Positions 1-9,101 are shown, counted from the stretch's first letter. The stretch is DNA of 64,000 nucleotides from Roseovarius sp. Pro17 (GCF_035599575.1 NZ_CP141179.1:1426001-1490000); one strand, 5' to 3'. The notes: generated by a model not told the origin, from the letters alone. Numbers and translations: made by a program.

Positions 1-512
1 ACCGCAGCCCCGGCACCACGATCGAAATCCTGACGCCCGATTTCCTGCATTGCGATCCCGCTGTGCTGGAGGTCGTCGTTGACGCCAAGCCGGATGTGTT
101 CAACCACAACCTCGAAACCGTGCCGGGTCTTTATCAATCCGTCCGTCCCGGCGCGCGCTACTTCCATTCGCTTCGCCTGCTGCAACGGGTCAAGGAAATG
201 GACCCGACCATTTTTACCAAATCCGGCATCATGGTCGGCCTCGGAGAAGAGCGCGCGGCAGTGCATCAGGTCATGGACGATATGCGCGCTGCCGATATCG
301 ATTTTCTGACGGTCGGCCAGTATCTGCAACCAACGCCCAAGCATCACGTGCTGGACCGGTTCGTCACACCCGAGGAATTCGCAGCCTATGAAAAGGCGGC
401 ATTCGGCAAGGGGTTTCTGATGGTGTCGGCCACGCCGCTCACCCGATCATCCTACCATGCGGGCGACGATTTCGCACGGCTGCGCGATGCGCGGCTGGCC
501 AAGTTGGCGTAA
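1..512 (+). CDS. lipA: Lipoyl synthase, C-terminal part (5' truncated by window edge)
   Basis: Radical SAM enzyme that inserts two sulfur atoms into protein-bound octanoyl groups to make the lipoyl cofactor of 2-oxoacid dehydrogenases; cytosolic. The reading frame is open from the first base, so the N-terminus with the cluster-binding cysteines lies outside the window. What is visible is the typical C-terminal half of Lip[10 protein letters not shown], the YxxSLxLL-type stretch, SGIMVGLGE and [14 protein letters not shown], followed by the usual tail with the serine-rich [12 protein letters not shown] segment that supplies the auxiliary-cluster serine. It ends one base before the stop of the convergent aminotransferase gene, with no terminator between them. 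Identification is firm. Confidence 0.95.
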   Translation, partial: RSPGTTIEILTPDFLHCDPAVLEVVVDAKPDVFNHNLETVPGLYQSVRPGARYFHSLRLLQRVKEMDPTIFTKSGIMVGLGEERAAVHQVMDDMRAADIDFLTVGQYLQPTPKHHVLDRFVTPEEFAAYEKAAFGKGFLMVSATPLTRSSYHAGDDFARLRDARLAKLA

Positions 513-513
513 C

Positions 514-1800
514 TCAGAGCCGCGTCAGCGCGCGATCTATCGCCGCCACAGTGATGTCAACATGCTCTTGGCCAAAGACCAGCGGAGGGCGCAGCTTCAG
601 CGTCTGACCCATTGCGCCGGAGATGCCTGTTAACACGCCTTCCTCGGCGATCATGCTGCCGAGGCGCGCCATGTCGTCGCGGCTGAATGGAGCGCGCGTC
701 TTGCGATCCGACACCATGTCGAGACCATAAAACAACCCCGCGCCTTGAACCGCACCGATCATTGGATGCCGCTCTTGCAGGGCGGCCAAAGCCGTGCGGA
801 AGTAGGCGCCGACGCGGCCCGCATTCCCCAGCAATCCCTCGTCCTCGATGACGTCGATCACCGCATTCGCGACCGCAGCCGAGACCGGATTGCCGCCGAA
901 CGTGTTGAAATAGACTGACGTATCGGCCAGCGCCTGCGCCACGTCGCGGCGTGCGAAAGTGGCGGCGACAGGGTGACCTGCGCCCATAGGTTTGCCGCAG
1001 GTGACAATATCGGGCGTGACGGTGTAGTCCTGAAATCCCCACCAATGCGCGCCCAAGCGGCAATAGCCCGCCTGCACCTCATCGCAGATGATCAGCCCAC
1101 CGCGCCTGCGCATCTCGTCGCAAAGTGCGCTGACATAGCCGGGGGGCGCGATAAGCGGGCCATTGGCGTCCCAACTGGCATCTAGCAAAAGGCAGGCAAG
1201 CCGATGACCTCGCGACTCCAATGCGTCCAACGCCTGAACCGCCTGAGCCAGATATTTTTCTGCGGCCTTTGAATCGCCCGCACGGTAAGGCCCGCGAAAC
1301 AGGTTCGGCGGTTCCAGCACGCAGAGCCAGTCTGGCCGCTCACTAGCGGGATATTCCGACGGCGACGCCGCCAGCGTTAGCGCGCTGTTGCCGTGATAGG
1401 CGTGATCGAACACGGCGACGCCTTCGGCACCGGTAAAACGCCGCGCCATTTGTAGCGCCAGATCGTTCGCCTCGGACCCGGTGCAGGTGAAGGCGGCAGT
1501 ATCGACGGCGGTGGGCAGCTTGGCCAGCATCCGCTCGGCCAGTGTGACGATGCCATCGTGCAAATAGCGGGTGTGGGTGTTCAGCGTTTCGGCCTGTGCC
1601 GTCAGCGCGGCTGTGACACGCGGGTGGCAATGTCCCACCGAAGGCACATTGTTATAGCAATCGAGATAGCGCTTTCCGCTGGCATCCCACATCCAGACGC
1701 CCGCGCCTCGCACAATATGCAGAGGTGCGGCGAAGCTGTGATAGTATGAGGGCGCCAGAACCGCATTGCGGCGGCACATCAGATCATCGGCGCCCGTCAT
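514..1800 (-). CDS. Class III PLP enzyme of the AGXT2L (phospho-lyase) type
   Basis: 428-residue fold-type I PLP enzyme. The sequence keeps signatures typical of ethanolamine-phosphate and phosphohydroxylysine phospho-lyases rather than ordinary transaminases: LDCYNNVPSVGHCHPRV near residues 46-62, LNTHTRYLHD after it, GSEANDLAL, ICDEVQAGYCRLG, and the PLP lysine in TCGKPMGAG. Family members eliminate phosphate and ammonia from O-phosphorylated amino alcohols. Its start codon overlaps the stop of the upstream fusion gene (ATGA), so the two are translationally coupled. That fusion carries an aminoglycoside-phosphotransferase-type kinase, which matches the kinase plus phospho-lyase pairing of hydroxylysine catabolism. 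The substrate is not shown by the sequence. A plain omega-transaminase is the alternative. Confidence 0.8.
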   Translation of the reverse strand: MTGADDLMCRRNAVLAPSYYHSFAAPLHIVRGAGVWMWDASGKRYLDCYNNVPSVGHCHPRVTAALTAQAETLNTHTRYLHDGIVTLAERMLAKLPTAVDTAAFTCTGSEANDLALQMARRFTGAEGVAVFDHAYHGNSALTLAASPSEYPASERPDWLCVLEPPNLFRGPYRAGDSKAAEKYLAQAVQALDALESRGHRLACLLLDASWDANGPLIAPPGYVSALCDEMRRRGGLIICDEVQAGYCRLGAHWWGFQDYTVTPDIVTCGKPMGAGHPVAATFARRDVAQALADTSVYFNTFGGNPVSAAVANAVIDVIEDEGLLGNAGRVGAYFRTALAALQERHPMIGAVQGAGLFYGLDMVSDRKTRAPFSRDDMARLGSMIAEEGVLTGISGAMGQTLKLRPPLVFGQEHVDITVAAIDRALTRL

Positions 1801-3479
1801 CGCGCCACTCCACAGGCCGCGCGGATTGCCGATGTCACCGTGGCACCGTCCATCTCGGCCAATGGTCCTAGCCGGTCCATGAGTCCTGCGCGCATGGTAT
1901 AAAGCGCTTCGTTTCGTATGCGGGGCGCAGATAGTTTTGCGTCGAGTAGCAGCACTGAAAGCGCTTGCCTTGCAACCATCGCCTCGTGGATAAGGTCCAA
2001 CTCGGCCCCCGTCAGCGGGCAGGCGGAGTGATAGCCCGCCACCGCCGCAGCGGCCATCGCAGCGGGGTCGCTGACGTTTTCGGCAAAGCCGAGCGCAAGG
2101 ATCGCTACATCGCAGACCAGCGGCGCGACGGACATATCGCCAAAGTCGATCAGCCCTGACACGTCCTCGGCATCCGGTGCGCTGCGCAGCAGGTTCTCCA
2201 GATGCGCATCGCCGTGGATCACTTGCATCCGCTGGCGCATGAGGCGGGGCAGAAGGCGCTGATAGCGGGCGCGTAAATCGGCCTCACGCGCACGGATATC
2301 GGCCTGCCCCAAGGCCCAGAGTGCCGGATCATCCAGCAGGCCATTTTCGATGTTCCACGGCATGAAGGCGGGCGGCGGGGTCGCATCCAACCGTGCCAGC
2401 GCGCTGGACGTCGCCCCCAGCAACCTGCCAGCAGCGCTCGCAAGCGTCGGGGTTGGTGCATCGCCATCTGCGACCGGTTGCCCTGCCACATAATCCAGCA
2501 CGCGCAGTTCGATGATATCGGAGGTGGTGGCACAGTGCCGCAGGATCGGCTCGCCGCCCTTGGTGAAATGCACGGCGGGGATACCACGCCCTACCAGATC
2601 GCCTGCTAGATGTCGCAAGGCACGCGTCTGGAATGCGATCGCGCCGGGCGCATCCGATGCGCGGGCGATCTTGACCACGTAGCGGCACCCGTCCGGACCA
2701 TCAAGGCGCAGGTTCTGCTCACGCTCGCCCGTAAGGGGGCGCAATTCGCCTGCGAGGCCATAGTGATACGCCAGTAGGGCCGCTACCACGTCAAGCCTCA
2801 GCAAGGGCGGGTCGAACTGCGCGGTTAGCTCTGAGTGCAGATCCGGGCTTGCGCCCTGTGGCGCGAACTGGCCGGGAAAAAGCCCGTTCAGAAAGCGAAA
2901 GATCACACGTTGGGCCTGGCCCGCATCATATCCTTCGGGATGCAGCATAAAGTCGGTCCAGATCCCGTCGAGCAGCGCGATGGTGCCGCGCATGGCGTCT
3001 TGGGCCAGCGCCTGGGATGAGTGGTCGGCGCGCGCTGCCAAAGCACGGAACGCCTCGATCAAAACGTCCTCTAACCGCCCGCCGCGTGTGTCGCTATGGA
3101 CGGCGATGGCCGGGCTGGTGCGCGCGGCACCGCGCAGTTCGTACCAGATGCCGACGGTGCGGGCATTCATCACCGCATCCGACAGGTCGCAGGCGACGAC
3201 GGCGCGGATCGTGCCTGTGGGGCCGGGCGACGCGGCGCTTAGATGCGCCTCTAGCTGGGCATAATAGACATCGCTGGCGTGGCGCGCAGCCTCGGCGATC
3301 AACGCATCCTTGTCGTGAAAATGCAGGTGGACCATGCCCCGCGACAGCCCCGCGCGGGTCACGATCTCGCTGATGGACGCCGCTGCAAAGCCACGCTCGG
3401 CAATGGCATCCAGCGCCGCCGCGATCAGGCGCTGGCGGTTGCCGGTCTTGCCGGGTCGGTCTGACGTTTCGACTGTCAC
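1797..3479 (-). CDS. BetI/TetR-type DNA-binding regulator fused to an APH-family kinase
   Basis: A single 560-residue frame with two unrelated parts. Residues about 12-205 are a TetR repressor: the helix-turn-helix covers AERGFAAASISEIVTRAGLS, followed by the HLHFHDKDALI segment, and the ligand domain is BetI-like (VGIWYELRGAA). Residues about 220-555 are an aminoglycoside phosphotransferase/choline-kinase-type fold with the Brenner motif HGDAHLEN (422-429) and DFGD (445-448), plus an N-lobe lysine in YVVKIA. The start is a GTG with a weak ribosome site; no later start would keep the DNA-binding helix. No stop or frameshift separates the halves. It lies upstream of, and is coupled to, the phospho-lyase-like gene. 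It probably phosphorylates an amino alcohol and represses the divergent promoter. The fusion is unusual. Confidence 0.85.
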   Translation of the reverse strand: MTVETSDRPGKTGNRQRLIAAALDAIAERGFAAASISEIVTRAGLSRGMVHLHFHDKDALIAEAARHASDVYYAQLEAHLSAASPGPTGTIRAVVACDLSDAVMNARTVGIWYELRGAARTSPAIAVHSDTRGGRLEDVLIEAFRALAARADHSSQALAQDAMRGTIALLDGIWTDFMLHPEGYDAGQAQRVIFRFLNGLFPGQFAPQGASPDLHSELTAQFDPPLLRLDVVAALLAYHYGLAGELRPLTGEREQNLRLDGPDGCRYVVKIARASDAPGAIAFQTRALRHLAGDLVGRGIPAVHFTKGGEPILRHCATTSDIIELRVLDYVAGQPVADGDAPTPTLASAAGRLLGATSSALARLDATPPPAFMPWNIENGLLDDPALWALGQADIRAREADLRARYQRLLPRLMRQRMQVIHGDAHLENLLRSAPDAEDVSGLIDFGDMSVAPLVCDVAILALGFAENVSDPAAMAAAAVAGYHSACPLTGAELDLIHEAMVARQALSVLLLDAKLSAPRIRNEALYTMRAGLMDRLGPLAEMDGATVTSAIRAACGVAR

Positions 3480-3516
3480 CGGCGCGGCCCCGATCCTGCT
3501 GATTTACGCGCCACAG

Positions 3517-3547
3517 TTGACATGAGAGGCCCCGACAAGTCAATTAT
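3517..3547 (+). promoter_or_regulatory. Candidate promoter of the TMADH-like operon
   Basis: A consensus -35 TTGACA at 3517-3522 is followed, after a 19-base spacer, by the weak -10 candidate AATTAT at 3542-3547. The -10 abuts and slightly overlaps the palindrome at 3546-3561, an arrangement suited to repression. This is inferred from motif matching only. Confidence 0.4.
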
Positions 3548-3561
3548 GGACGATTGTCCAT
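3546..3561. promoter_or_regulatory. Palindromic operator ATGGAC-N4-GTCCAT
   Basis: Six-base arms (ATGGAC and GTCCAT) pair perfectly around GATT, in the 118-base gap between the divergent regulator-kinase fusion and the TMADH-like gene. Size, symmetry and position fit a TetR-family operator. The adjacent fusion protein is the obvious candidate ligand-responsive repressor, controlling both directions. Confidence 0.65.
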
Positions 3562-3597
3562 TTACGGCGACAATGGCCAAACCAAGGGAGTCACGCG

Positions 3598-5682
3598 ATG
3601 TCAGGTGGGAAATACGCAAGATTGTTCGAGCCGGTCCGCATCGGTCCTGTGACCGCGCCAAACCGGTTCTATCAGGTCCCACATTGCACCGGAATGGGCT
3701 ATCTGCGCCCGCGCGCCGACGCTGCCGTACGCGGCATGAAGGCCGAGGGTGGTTGGGGTGTGGTGTGCAACCAAGAGACGGAAATTCACCCCACGTCGGA
3801 CCTTAGCCCCTCTCCCGAGGGCCGCCTCTGGGACGCGGCCGACATCCCCGCGCTGCGGCTGATGACAGATGCCATCCACGCCCACGGCGCGCTGGCGGGG
3901 ATCGAACTGGCCCATAACGGCGCGCATGCCGCCAATCTGGGCACCCGCGCGCCGGTTCTGGCCCCGTCTGACGGCGCGATCGCGACGCTCTACCCCAAGC
4001 AGGCTCGCGCCATGGACAAGGCCGATATTCGCAACCTGCGCGCTTGGCATCGCGCAGCGGCGCGACGAGCGCGCGAGGCGGGGTTCGATATCATCTATGT
4101 CTATGCCGGACATGAAATGACACTGCCACAACACTTCCTTTTGCCGCAGTCGAACCAGCGGAGCGATGAATATGGCGGCAGCCTGCAAAACCGTGCGCGC
4201 CTGATCCGCGAACTGCTGGAAGAGACGAAAGAGGAGGTGGGCGATACCTGCGCCGTCGCCTTCCGCTTTGCCGTCGATCAGATGCAGGGGCCCGCCGGGA
4301 TGCAGGCCGAGGGCGAAGGGCGCGAAGTGGTGCAGATGCTGGCCGATCTGCCCGATCTTTGGGACGTCAACGTCTCGGGTTGGGACAATGACAGCGCCAC
4401 AACACGGTTTCAGCCCGAGGACGGGTATCAGAACGATTACATCAGCTTTGTCAAAGAGTTGACGCAGCGACCCGTTGTGGGTGTCGGGCGGCTGAGTTCG
4501 CCCGATATGATGATCTCGATGGTGGAAAAGGGCATCGTTGATTTCATCGGTGCCGCGCGTCCGTCCATCGCCGATCCGTTCCTGCCGGTCAAGATTCGCG
4601 AGAACCGAGTGGAGGAGATCCGCGAGTGCATCGGCTGCAACATTTGCGTCGCAAGCGACAACCAAGCCATCTCGATCCGCTGCACCCAGAACCCGACCAT
4701 GGGCGAAGAGTGGCGGCGCGGCTGGCACCCTGAAAAGATCGCGCCAAAGGGCGCAGCTGAGGCGGCGCTGGTTATCGGCGCTGGCCCTGCAGGACTCGAG
4801 TGCGCGATGCAGTTGGCGCGGCGTGGCTATGGCGTCACGCTGGCGGATTCGCGCGCTGAACTAGGTGGACGTGTGCACCGCGAAGGCGGGTTGTCTGGCC
4901 TTGGCGCGTGGCGGCGTGTGGCTGATAATCGTCTGCACGATCTGCGCCAACGCGCCAATGTCTCGATCTATGCGCAAAGCGCGCTCAGCGCGGGCGAGGT
5001 GGCTGAGTTGGGCATCGCTCATGTCTTTGTCGCTACGGGCGCGACGTGGCGGCGGGACGGGGTGGGACGCACATCGCACGGCCCCATTCCCATGGACGCC
5101 ACCATGACGATCCTGACGCCCGATGATATCGTGGACGGCATGCAGCCGCCCGCAGGACCAATTGCGATCTATGACGACGATCCGGCCTATATGGGCGGGG
5201 TTCTGGCCACACAATTGGCCGAGGCGGGTCGGGACGTCACCCTCATCACGCCCGCGCCAATCGTGTCGCCATGGGCCGAGATGACGCTGGAGCAGGCATG
5301 CATTCAGAGCCGCCTCGTCGCCTTGGGCGTGCGGATCGAGACGGGCAGGGTGCTGACCCGCGTGAGTGCGGAGACCTGCATCACCAACGGCGTCTATGGC
5401 GAGGCCGAGCGCGCTATTCCCTGCGCCTCCGTCCTGATGGTCACTGGGCGGCAGCGCGAAACGGCGCTGTTCGATGAACTGACTGCCATGCGCGCTGATG
5501 GCGGCATCGCGCTGGAGACGCTCGAGTTGATCGGGGACGCTGCGCAGCCCGGGCTGATCGCCGATGCCGTTCATTCGGGCCACGCCGCTGCGCGTGCCTT
5601 TGAGTGCGATCCGCAGGGGGTAGAGGCCGCATTTTTCCGGCGCGAGATGATCGCGCTGACAGACGAAGGGGACCAGCCATGA
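3598..5682 (+). CDS. Trimethylamine/dimethylamine dehydrogenase-like FMN/4Fe-4S flavoprotein
   Basis: 694 residues with the three-part architecture of TMADH, DMADH and histamine dehydrogenase. An Old-Yellow-Enzyme-like FMN TIM barrel occupies about residues 5-335 (NRFYQVPHC, GGWGVVCNQETEIHP, GIELAHNG). It is followed by a 4Fe-4S site CIGCNIC with a fourth cysteine in RCTQNPT and the WRRGWHPE signature, then an FAD/ADP-binding half starting with VIGAGPAGLEC. Family members oxidatively N-demethylate tertiary or secondary amines and pass electrons to ETF. An AAGGGAG ribosome site precedes the ATG. The next gene, a Rieske oxygenase, overlaps its stop by ATGA. Similarity looks closer to DMADH than to dienoyl-CoA reductases. 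The substrate is unknown. Confidence 0.85.
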   Translation: MSGGKYARLFEPVRIGPVTAPNRFYQVPHCTGMGYLRPRADAAVRGMKAEGGWGVVCNQETEIHPTSDLSPSPEGRLWDAADIPALRLMTDAIHAHGALAGIELAHNGAHAANLGTRAPVLAPSDGAIATLYPKQARAMDKADIRNLRAWHRAAARRAREAGFDIIYVYAGHEMTLPQHFLLPQSNQRSDEYGGSLQNRARLIRELLEETKEEVGDTCAVAFRFAVDQMQGPAGMQAEGEGREVVQMLADLPDLWDVNVSGWDNDSATTRFQPEDGYQNDYISFVKELTQRPVVGVGRLSSPDMMISMVEKGIVDFIGAARPSIADPFLPVKIRENRVEEIRECIGCNICVASDNQAISIRCTQNPTMGEEWRRGWHPEKIAPKGAAEAALVIGAGPAGLECAMQLARRGYGVTLADSRAELGGRVHREGGLSGLGAWRRVADNRLHDLRQRANVSIYAQSALSAGEVAELGIAHVFVATGATWRRDGVGRTSHGPIPMDATMTILTPDDIVDGMQPPAGPIAIYDDDPAYMGGVLATQLAEAGRDVTLITPAPIVSPWAEMTLEQACIQSRLVALGVRIETGRVLTRVSAETCITNGVYGEAERAIPCASVLMVTGRQRETALFDELTAMRADGGIALETLELIGDAAQPGLIADAVHSGHAAARAFECDPQGVEAAFFRREMIALTDEGDQP

Positions 5683-6869
5683 ACGCCATCGCAAAGCTGA
5701 GGCCGGGCTACCGCCCCGGCTACGCCCATGTTCGCGAGTTCTACACATCACCCGACATTTACGAGAGCGATATTCGCGACTATTGGAATCGCAGCTGGAT
5801 CTGGGTTGGCCATCAAAGCCAGCTGAAAAAACCCGGCGATTTCATCACCTTCGACTACGGCCCCGAATCCGTGATCATCGCGCGCGACCGCGACAGCGGC
5901 ATAGGCGCGTTTCAGAATGTGTGCCGCCACCGCGGCTCGCGCCTGTGCCTCGAGGCATCGGGCAACACGCGCGTTTTCTCGTGCCCCTACCACGCCTGGA
6001 CCTACGAACTGACAGGCCAGCTGCGCCGTGCGCGCGAGATGGGCGAGGGGTTTGATCCTGCTGACTACGGCCTGCTGTCACTGCATCTGCGCAATTTTGA
6101 GGGGCTGCTCTTTGTCTGCGCGGGCGATGAGCCACCCGAAATCGACGAGGGCCTGCGCCGGCTTCGCCCACTGGTCGCGCCGTTCGATCTGGGCAAGACG
6201 CGCATCGCGCATACAGCGACCTATCCCGTCCCAGCCAACTGGAAGCTGGCGATCGAGAATTATATGGAATGTTATCATTGCGGCCCCGCGCATCTCGAAT
6301 TTGCACGCTCGCACAGCATCAAAGATCCGGCGCATATGAATGCGGGACTGGTTGATAAGCTTGAGGCGCGCAGCCGCGCGGCGGGCGTGCCGACAGGCGA
6401 GGTCACACGCAACGATCCCGGCGCAGCAACGCTGTTTCTCAGGCGCTATCCGCTGTTCGAGGGCTACGATACCGGCAGTCGCACAGGCGCGCCGCTGGCG
6501 CCGCTACTGGGCGGGCTGTCAGGCTTTGACGGGGGTGCGACAGATATGCAGATCGGCATCCTCAACAACTTTCTGATCTACGCAGATCACATGATCGGAT
6601 ACCGCTTTGTCCCAACTGCGCTGCAAGAAACGCGGATCGAGGTCGTCTGGTTCGTGCGCGAGGATGCAGAGGCAGGTCGCGACTATGATCATGGCGATCT
6701 GACATGGCTCTGGCACGCCACGTCGCTGGATGATGAGCGGATTATCCGCCACAATCAGCAAGGCGTGAATTCGCACCATTTCGTACCGGGACCGCTGTCG
6801 GAAATGGAATGGGGCATCGCGGCCTTTTACGACGACTATCTCAGCGTCAGCGCCGACCAGATCCGTTGA
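5679..6869 (+). CDS. Rieske non-heme iron oxygenase alpha subunit (amine demethylase/hydroxylase type)
   Basis: 396 residues from the ATG that overlaps the preceding stop; a longer in-frame start at 5604 would run through the upstream gene and is rejected. The Rieske 2Fe-2S ligands are C82, H84, C102 and H105 (CRHRGS, CPYHAW). The mononuclear iron site is ENYMECYH...H with E197, H200 and H205, a pattern shared with quaternary-amine oxygenases such as CntA and GbcA. It probably removes a methyl group from, or hydroxylates, a quaternary ammonium compound whose demethylated product feeds the coupled TMADH-like enzyme. No reductase gene lies nearby. Its 3' end overlaps that of the convergent tetR gene by 23 bases. 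Confidence 0.85.
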   Translation: MNAIAKLRPGYRPGYAHVREFYTSPDIYESDIRDYWNRSWIWVGHQSQLKKPGDFITFDYGPESVIIARDRDSGIGAFQNVCRHRGSRLCLEASGNTRVFSCPYHAWTYELTGQLRRAREMGEGFDPADYGLLSLHLRNFEGLLFVCAGDEPPEIDEGLRRLRPLVAPFDLGKTRIAHTATYPVPANWKLAIENYMECYHCGPAHLEFARSHSIKDPAHMNAGLVDKLEARSRAAGVPTGEVTRNDPGAATLFLRRYPLFEGYDTGSRTGAPLAPLLGGLSGFDGGATDMQIGILNNFLIYADHMIGYRFVPTALQETRIEVVWFVREDAEAGRDYDHGDLTWLWHATSLDDERIIRHNQQGVNSHHFVPGPLSEMEWGIAAFYDDYLSVSADQIR

Positions 6870-7500
6870 GCTGATCGGCGATCTGCGGTATGAGGTGAGC
6901 GGCCAATTGCAGCGTTTCATCTAGGCAGCGCTGCGCGTCGTAATCGCTGGGCAGCACGTGCAGGCGTTGCCAGAACCCGTCGGAAAACGTGTCGATCCAT
7001 TCGGCAGTGCGGATGATTTCGGACTCGGGCGCGCTGGTCATCAACGCGGCGCAGGCAGCGCGCATCGCCTCGACGCGGGCAACGTCGAACTCGGCTGTGA
7101 CCTGCGCATAATCGGGCGTAAACTTCTGCTCGCCCCAGAAGGCATACCAGATCGACAGCGCCTCGGGATTGCAGATATCCGCATCGAAATCTGCGCGGAT
7201 CAGCGCGATCAGGCGGTCCGCTGGATCGCTGCCTGCCTCGCTGAGCGCGCGTTCCCAATTGGCCTGATACCGCGCATAATGATCGCGCAGTGCCTCGGTC
7301 AGCAGGCCTGCCTTGGATTTGAAGTAGAACACCGCGACGCCCTGCGAAAGTTCCGCCTGCGCTGCCACAGTAGCCAGCGTGGTCCGCGACAGACCGTTCT
7401 CGGCGATCGAGCGCCAGGTTGCGTCCAGCAATTGCTGGCGGCGCTTGTCGGCGTTTTCCTTGCGCTCTTTGCGCGGCTTGGCGGTTTGTTGATTTGTCAT
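6847..7500 (-). CDS. BetI-like TetR-family repressor
   Basis: 217 residues from the ATG at 7500; the frame could start further upstream at a TTG, which is less likely. The N-terminal helix-turn-helix reads AENGLSRTTLATVAAQAELS, then VAVFYFKSKAGLL. The C-terminal ligand domain has the BetI hallmark SIWYAFWGEQ. It is transcribed away from the transaminase gene at 7648, with the perfect palindrome TTTGAGCGCTCAAA between them. The same palindrome recurs before the binding-protein gene and before the Rieske/potBCA operon. It is therefore the likely local repressor of an amine uptake and catabolism regulon, and of itself. The inducer is unknown; choline- or betaine-like molecules are typical of the family. 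Confidence 0.85.
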   Translation of the reverse strand: MTNQQTAKPRKERKENADKRRQQLLDATWRSIAENGLSRTTLATVAAQAELSQGVAVFYFKSKAGLLTEALRDHYARYQANWERALSEAGSDPADRLIALIRADFDADICNPEALSIWYAFWGEQKFTPDYAQVTAEFDVARVEAMRAACAALMTSAPESEIIRTAEWIDTFSDGFWQRLHVLPSDYDAQRCLDETLQLAAHLIPQIADQLNGSGRR

Positions 7501-7570
7501 TGGCTCGCCATCATGGTTCGGACGTCTCAATATCTGGGCAGAGAGGCCTGCGCCACATCGAATTTCTTTG

Positions 7571-7584
7571 TTTGAGCGCTCAAA
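7571..7584. promoter_or_regulatory. TetR-type operator, site 1
   Basis: Perfect 14-base palindrome TTTGAGCGCTCAAA between the tetR gene and the divergent transaminase. The heptamer GCCGTGC begins 17.5 bases downstream of its centre, exactly as at site 2. Confidence 0.75.
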
Positions 7585-7647
7585 AAAACTTTACGCCGTG
7601 CAATGCCGTGATACGTTACGCTCACGACTTGCGAAAGGACACAAGCC

Positions 7648-9024
7648 ATGGATAGCGTCGTCAACACACAGACCAATCAGCCCGACACCGAAGAGCTGCA
7701 CGATTTCGACCGCACGCACCAATTGCACCCATGGGCCGCGATGGATGACTGGCGCGGCTACGATCATATGATGGTCGACAGCGCCAAGGGCATCTATCTG
7801 TGGGACGCGTCCGGCAAGCGATTCATCGACGGGCCGGGGGGTATGTGGTGCGTGCAAATCGGCTATGGACGTCAGGAAATGGCCGATGCCATCGCCGCGC
7901 AGGTCATGACGCTGCCCTACACCTCGCCTTGGACGACAGTGACCGAGCCCTCGGCGCTGTTGGCCAAAAAGATCGCAGACATGGCGCCCGGTGATCTGAA
8001 CAATGTGTTTTTCACCACCGGCGGCTCGACCGCCGTCGATACCGCGATCCGCACCATGCATTTCCTGAACAATCGCCTTGGTCGTCCGGACAAGAAGATC
8101 GTGATTGCGCGGGAAAAGGGCTATCACGGCTCGACCTATCTGGCATCGTCTGTGACGGGGAAAGAGCGGGATAAATCCCGCTTTGACGTGGAAAGCCGGC
8201 TGGTGCGCTTCCTGCCCGACGTCAATCCATCCCGCCGCGCCGAAGGGCAGAGTGTGCAGGATTGGTGCGACGAAAAGGTAGCTGACCTCGAAAACATGAT
8301 TGCCGAAGTGGGTCCCGAGAACGTGGGCGCCTTTATCGCCGAGCCGGTCCTGTGCTCGGGCGGCGTGATCATACCGCCCGAAGGATATCACAAGCGCACG
8401 CATGAAATCTGCAAGGCGCACGACATCCTTTATATTTCAGACGAGGTTGTCACCGGTTTTGGACGCCTCGGGCACTGGTTTGCCTCGCAGGACGTGTTCG
8501 GCATCACGCCAGACATCATCACCTGCGCCAAGGGTCTGACCTCCGGCTATTTGCCGCTCGGGGCTTGCATCATCTCGGACGCGGTGATGGAGCGTATCAC
8601 CGATTCAGATGACAGCGTGCTGTTCGCCAATGGCTACACGTATTCGGCCCATCCGGTCTGCTGCATTGCTGCGCTTAAAAATATCGAGATTATCGAGAAT
8701 GAGGGCATTCTAAAGCATGTCCGCGAAATTGCTCCGTATTTTCAGAAGCGTCTGCAAGCCTTGCGCAAGTTTGACATTGTCGGCGACGTACGTGGCATGG
8801 GCCTACTCGGCTGCATCGAGGGCGGTGCGCGTACATTGGCGGGTGAGCGGCGGCTGGGCGCCATGCTGGACGAAGTTTGCGAGGAAATGGGGTTGCTTGT
8901 GCGTCCGCTGATCAACATGGCCGTCTTCTCGCCGCCGTTGATCATCACCCGCGCCGAGATAGACGAGATGTTCGATATTCTCGAGCGCGCACTCGAAGAG
9001 GTAGAGCGCCGATTGACTGCGTGA
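7648..9024 (+). CDS. Class III omega-amino transaminase
   Basis: 458 residues, PLP-dependent, in the omega-amino acid/diamine:pyruvate family. Visible signatures are LWDASGKRFIDGPGGMW, FFTTGGSTAVDTA, GYHGSTY, ISDEVVTGFGRLG and the PLP-binding lysine in ITCAKGLTSGYLPLGA. The ATG follows GAAAGGACACA. It sits directly downstream of operator site 1 and 174 bases before a PotD-like binding protein, so a substrate with a terminal primary amine (putrescine-like or another omega-amine) is likely. Taurine or beta-alanine type substrates remain possible. There is no obvious terminator before site 2, so read-through into the binding-protein gene is possible. Confidence 0.85.
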   Translation: MDSVVNTQTNQPDTEELHDFDRTHQLHPWAAMDDWRGYDHMMVDSAKGIYLWDASGKRFIDGPGGMWCVQIGYGRQEMADAIAAQVMTLPYTSPWTTVTEPSALLAKKIADMAPGDLNNVFFTTGGSTAVDTAIRTMHFLNNRLGRPDKKIVIAREKGYHGSTYLASSVTGKERDKSRFDVESRLVRFLPDVNPSRRAEGQSVQDWCDEKVADLENMIAEVGPENVGAFIAEPVLCSGGVIIPPEGYHKRTHEICKAHDILYISDEVVTGFGRLGHWFASQDVFGITPDIITCAKGLTSGYLPLGACIISDAVMERITDSDDSVLFANGYTYSAHPVCCIAALKNIEIIENEGILKHVREIAPYFQKRLQALRKFDIVGDVRGMGLLGCIEGGARTLAGERRLGAMLDEVCEEMGLLVRPLINMAVFSPPLIITRAEIDEMFDILERALEEVERRLTA

Positions 9025-9087
9025 ATATGTTAGGAGTGGATCTTAACTAAATGAATTTTAACGAGTAATCTTGTTTCCATCTTTATG

Positions 9088-9101
9088 ATTGAGCGCTCAA
9101 T
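9088..9101. promoter_or_regulatory. TetR-type operator, site 2
   Basis: Perfect 14-base palindrome ATTGAGCGCTCAAT, 97 bases before the binding-protein start. After it come AAACCTT and GCCGTGC at the same spacing as in site 1, suggesting a shared promoter layout. Confidence 0.75.

Noticed and set aside
3601..4728. A 375-codon open frame on the minus strand opposite the TMADH-like gene
   Set aside because: It is the mirror of a well-conserved flavoprotein gene, with no ribosome site and no recognisable motif.
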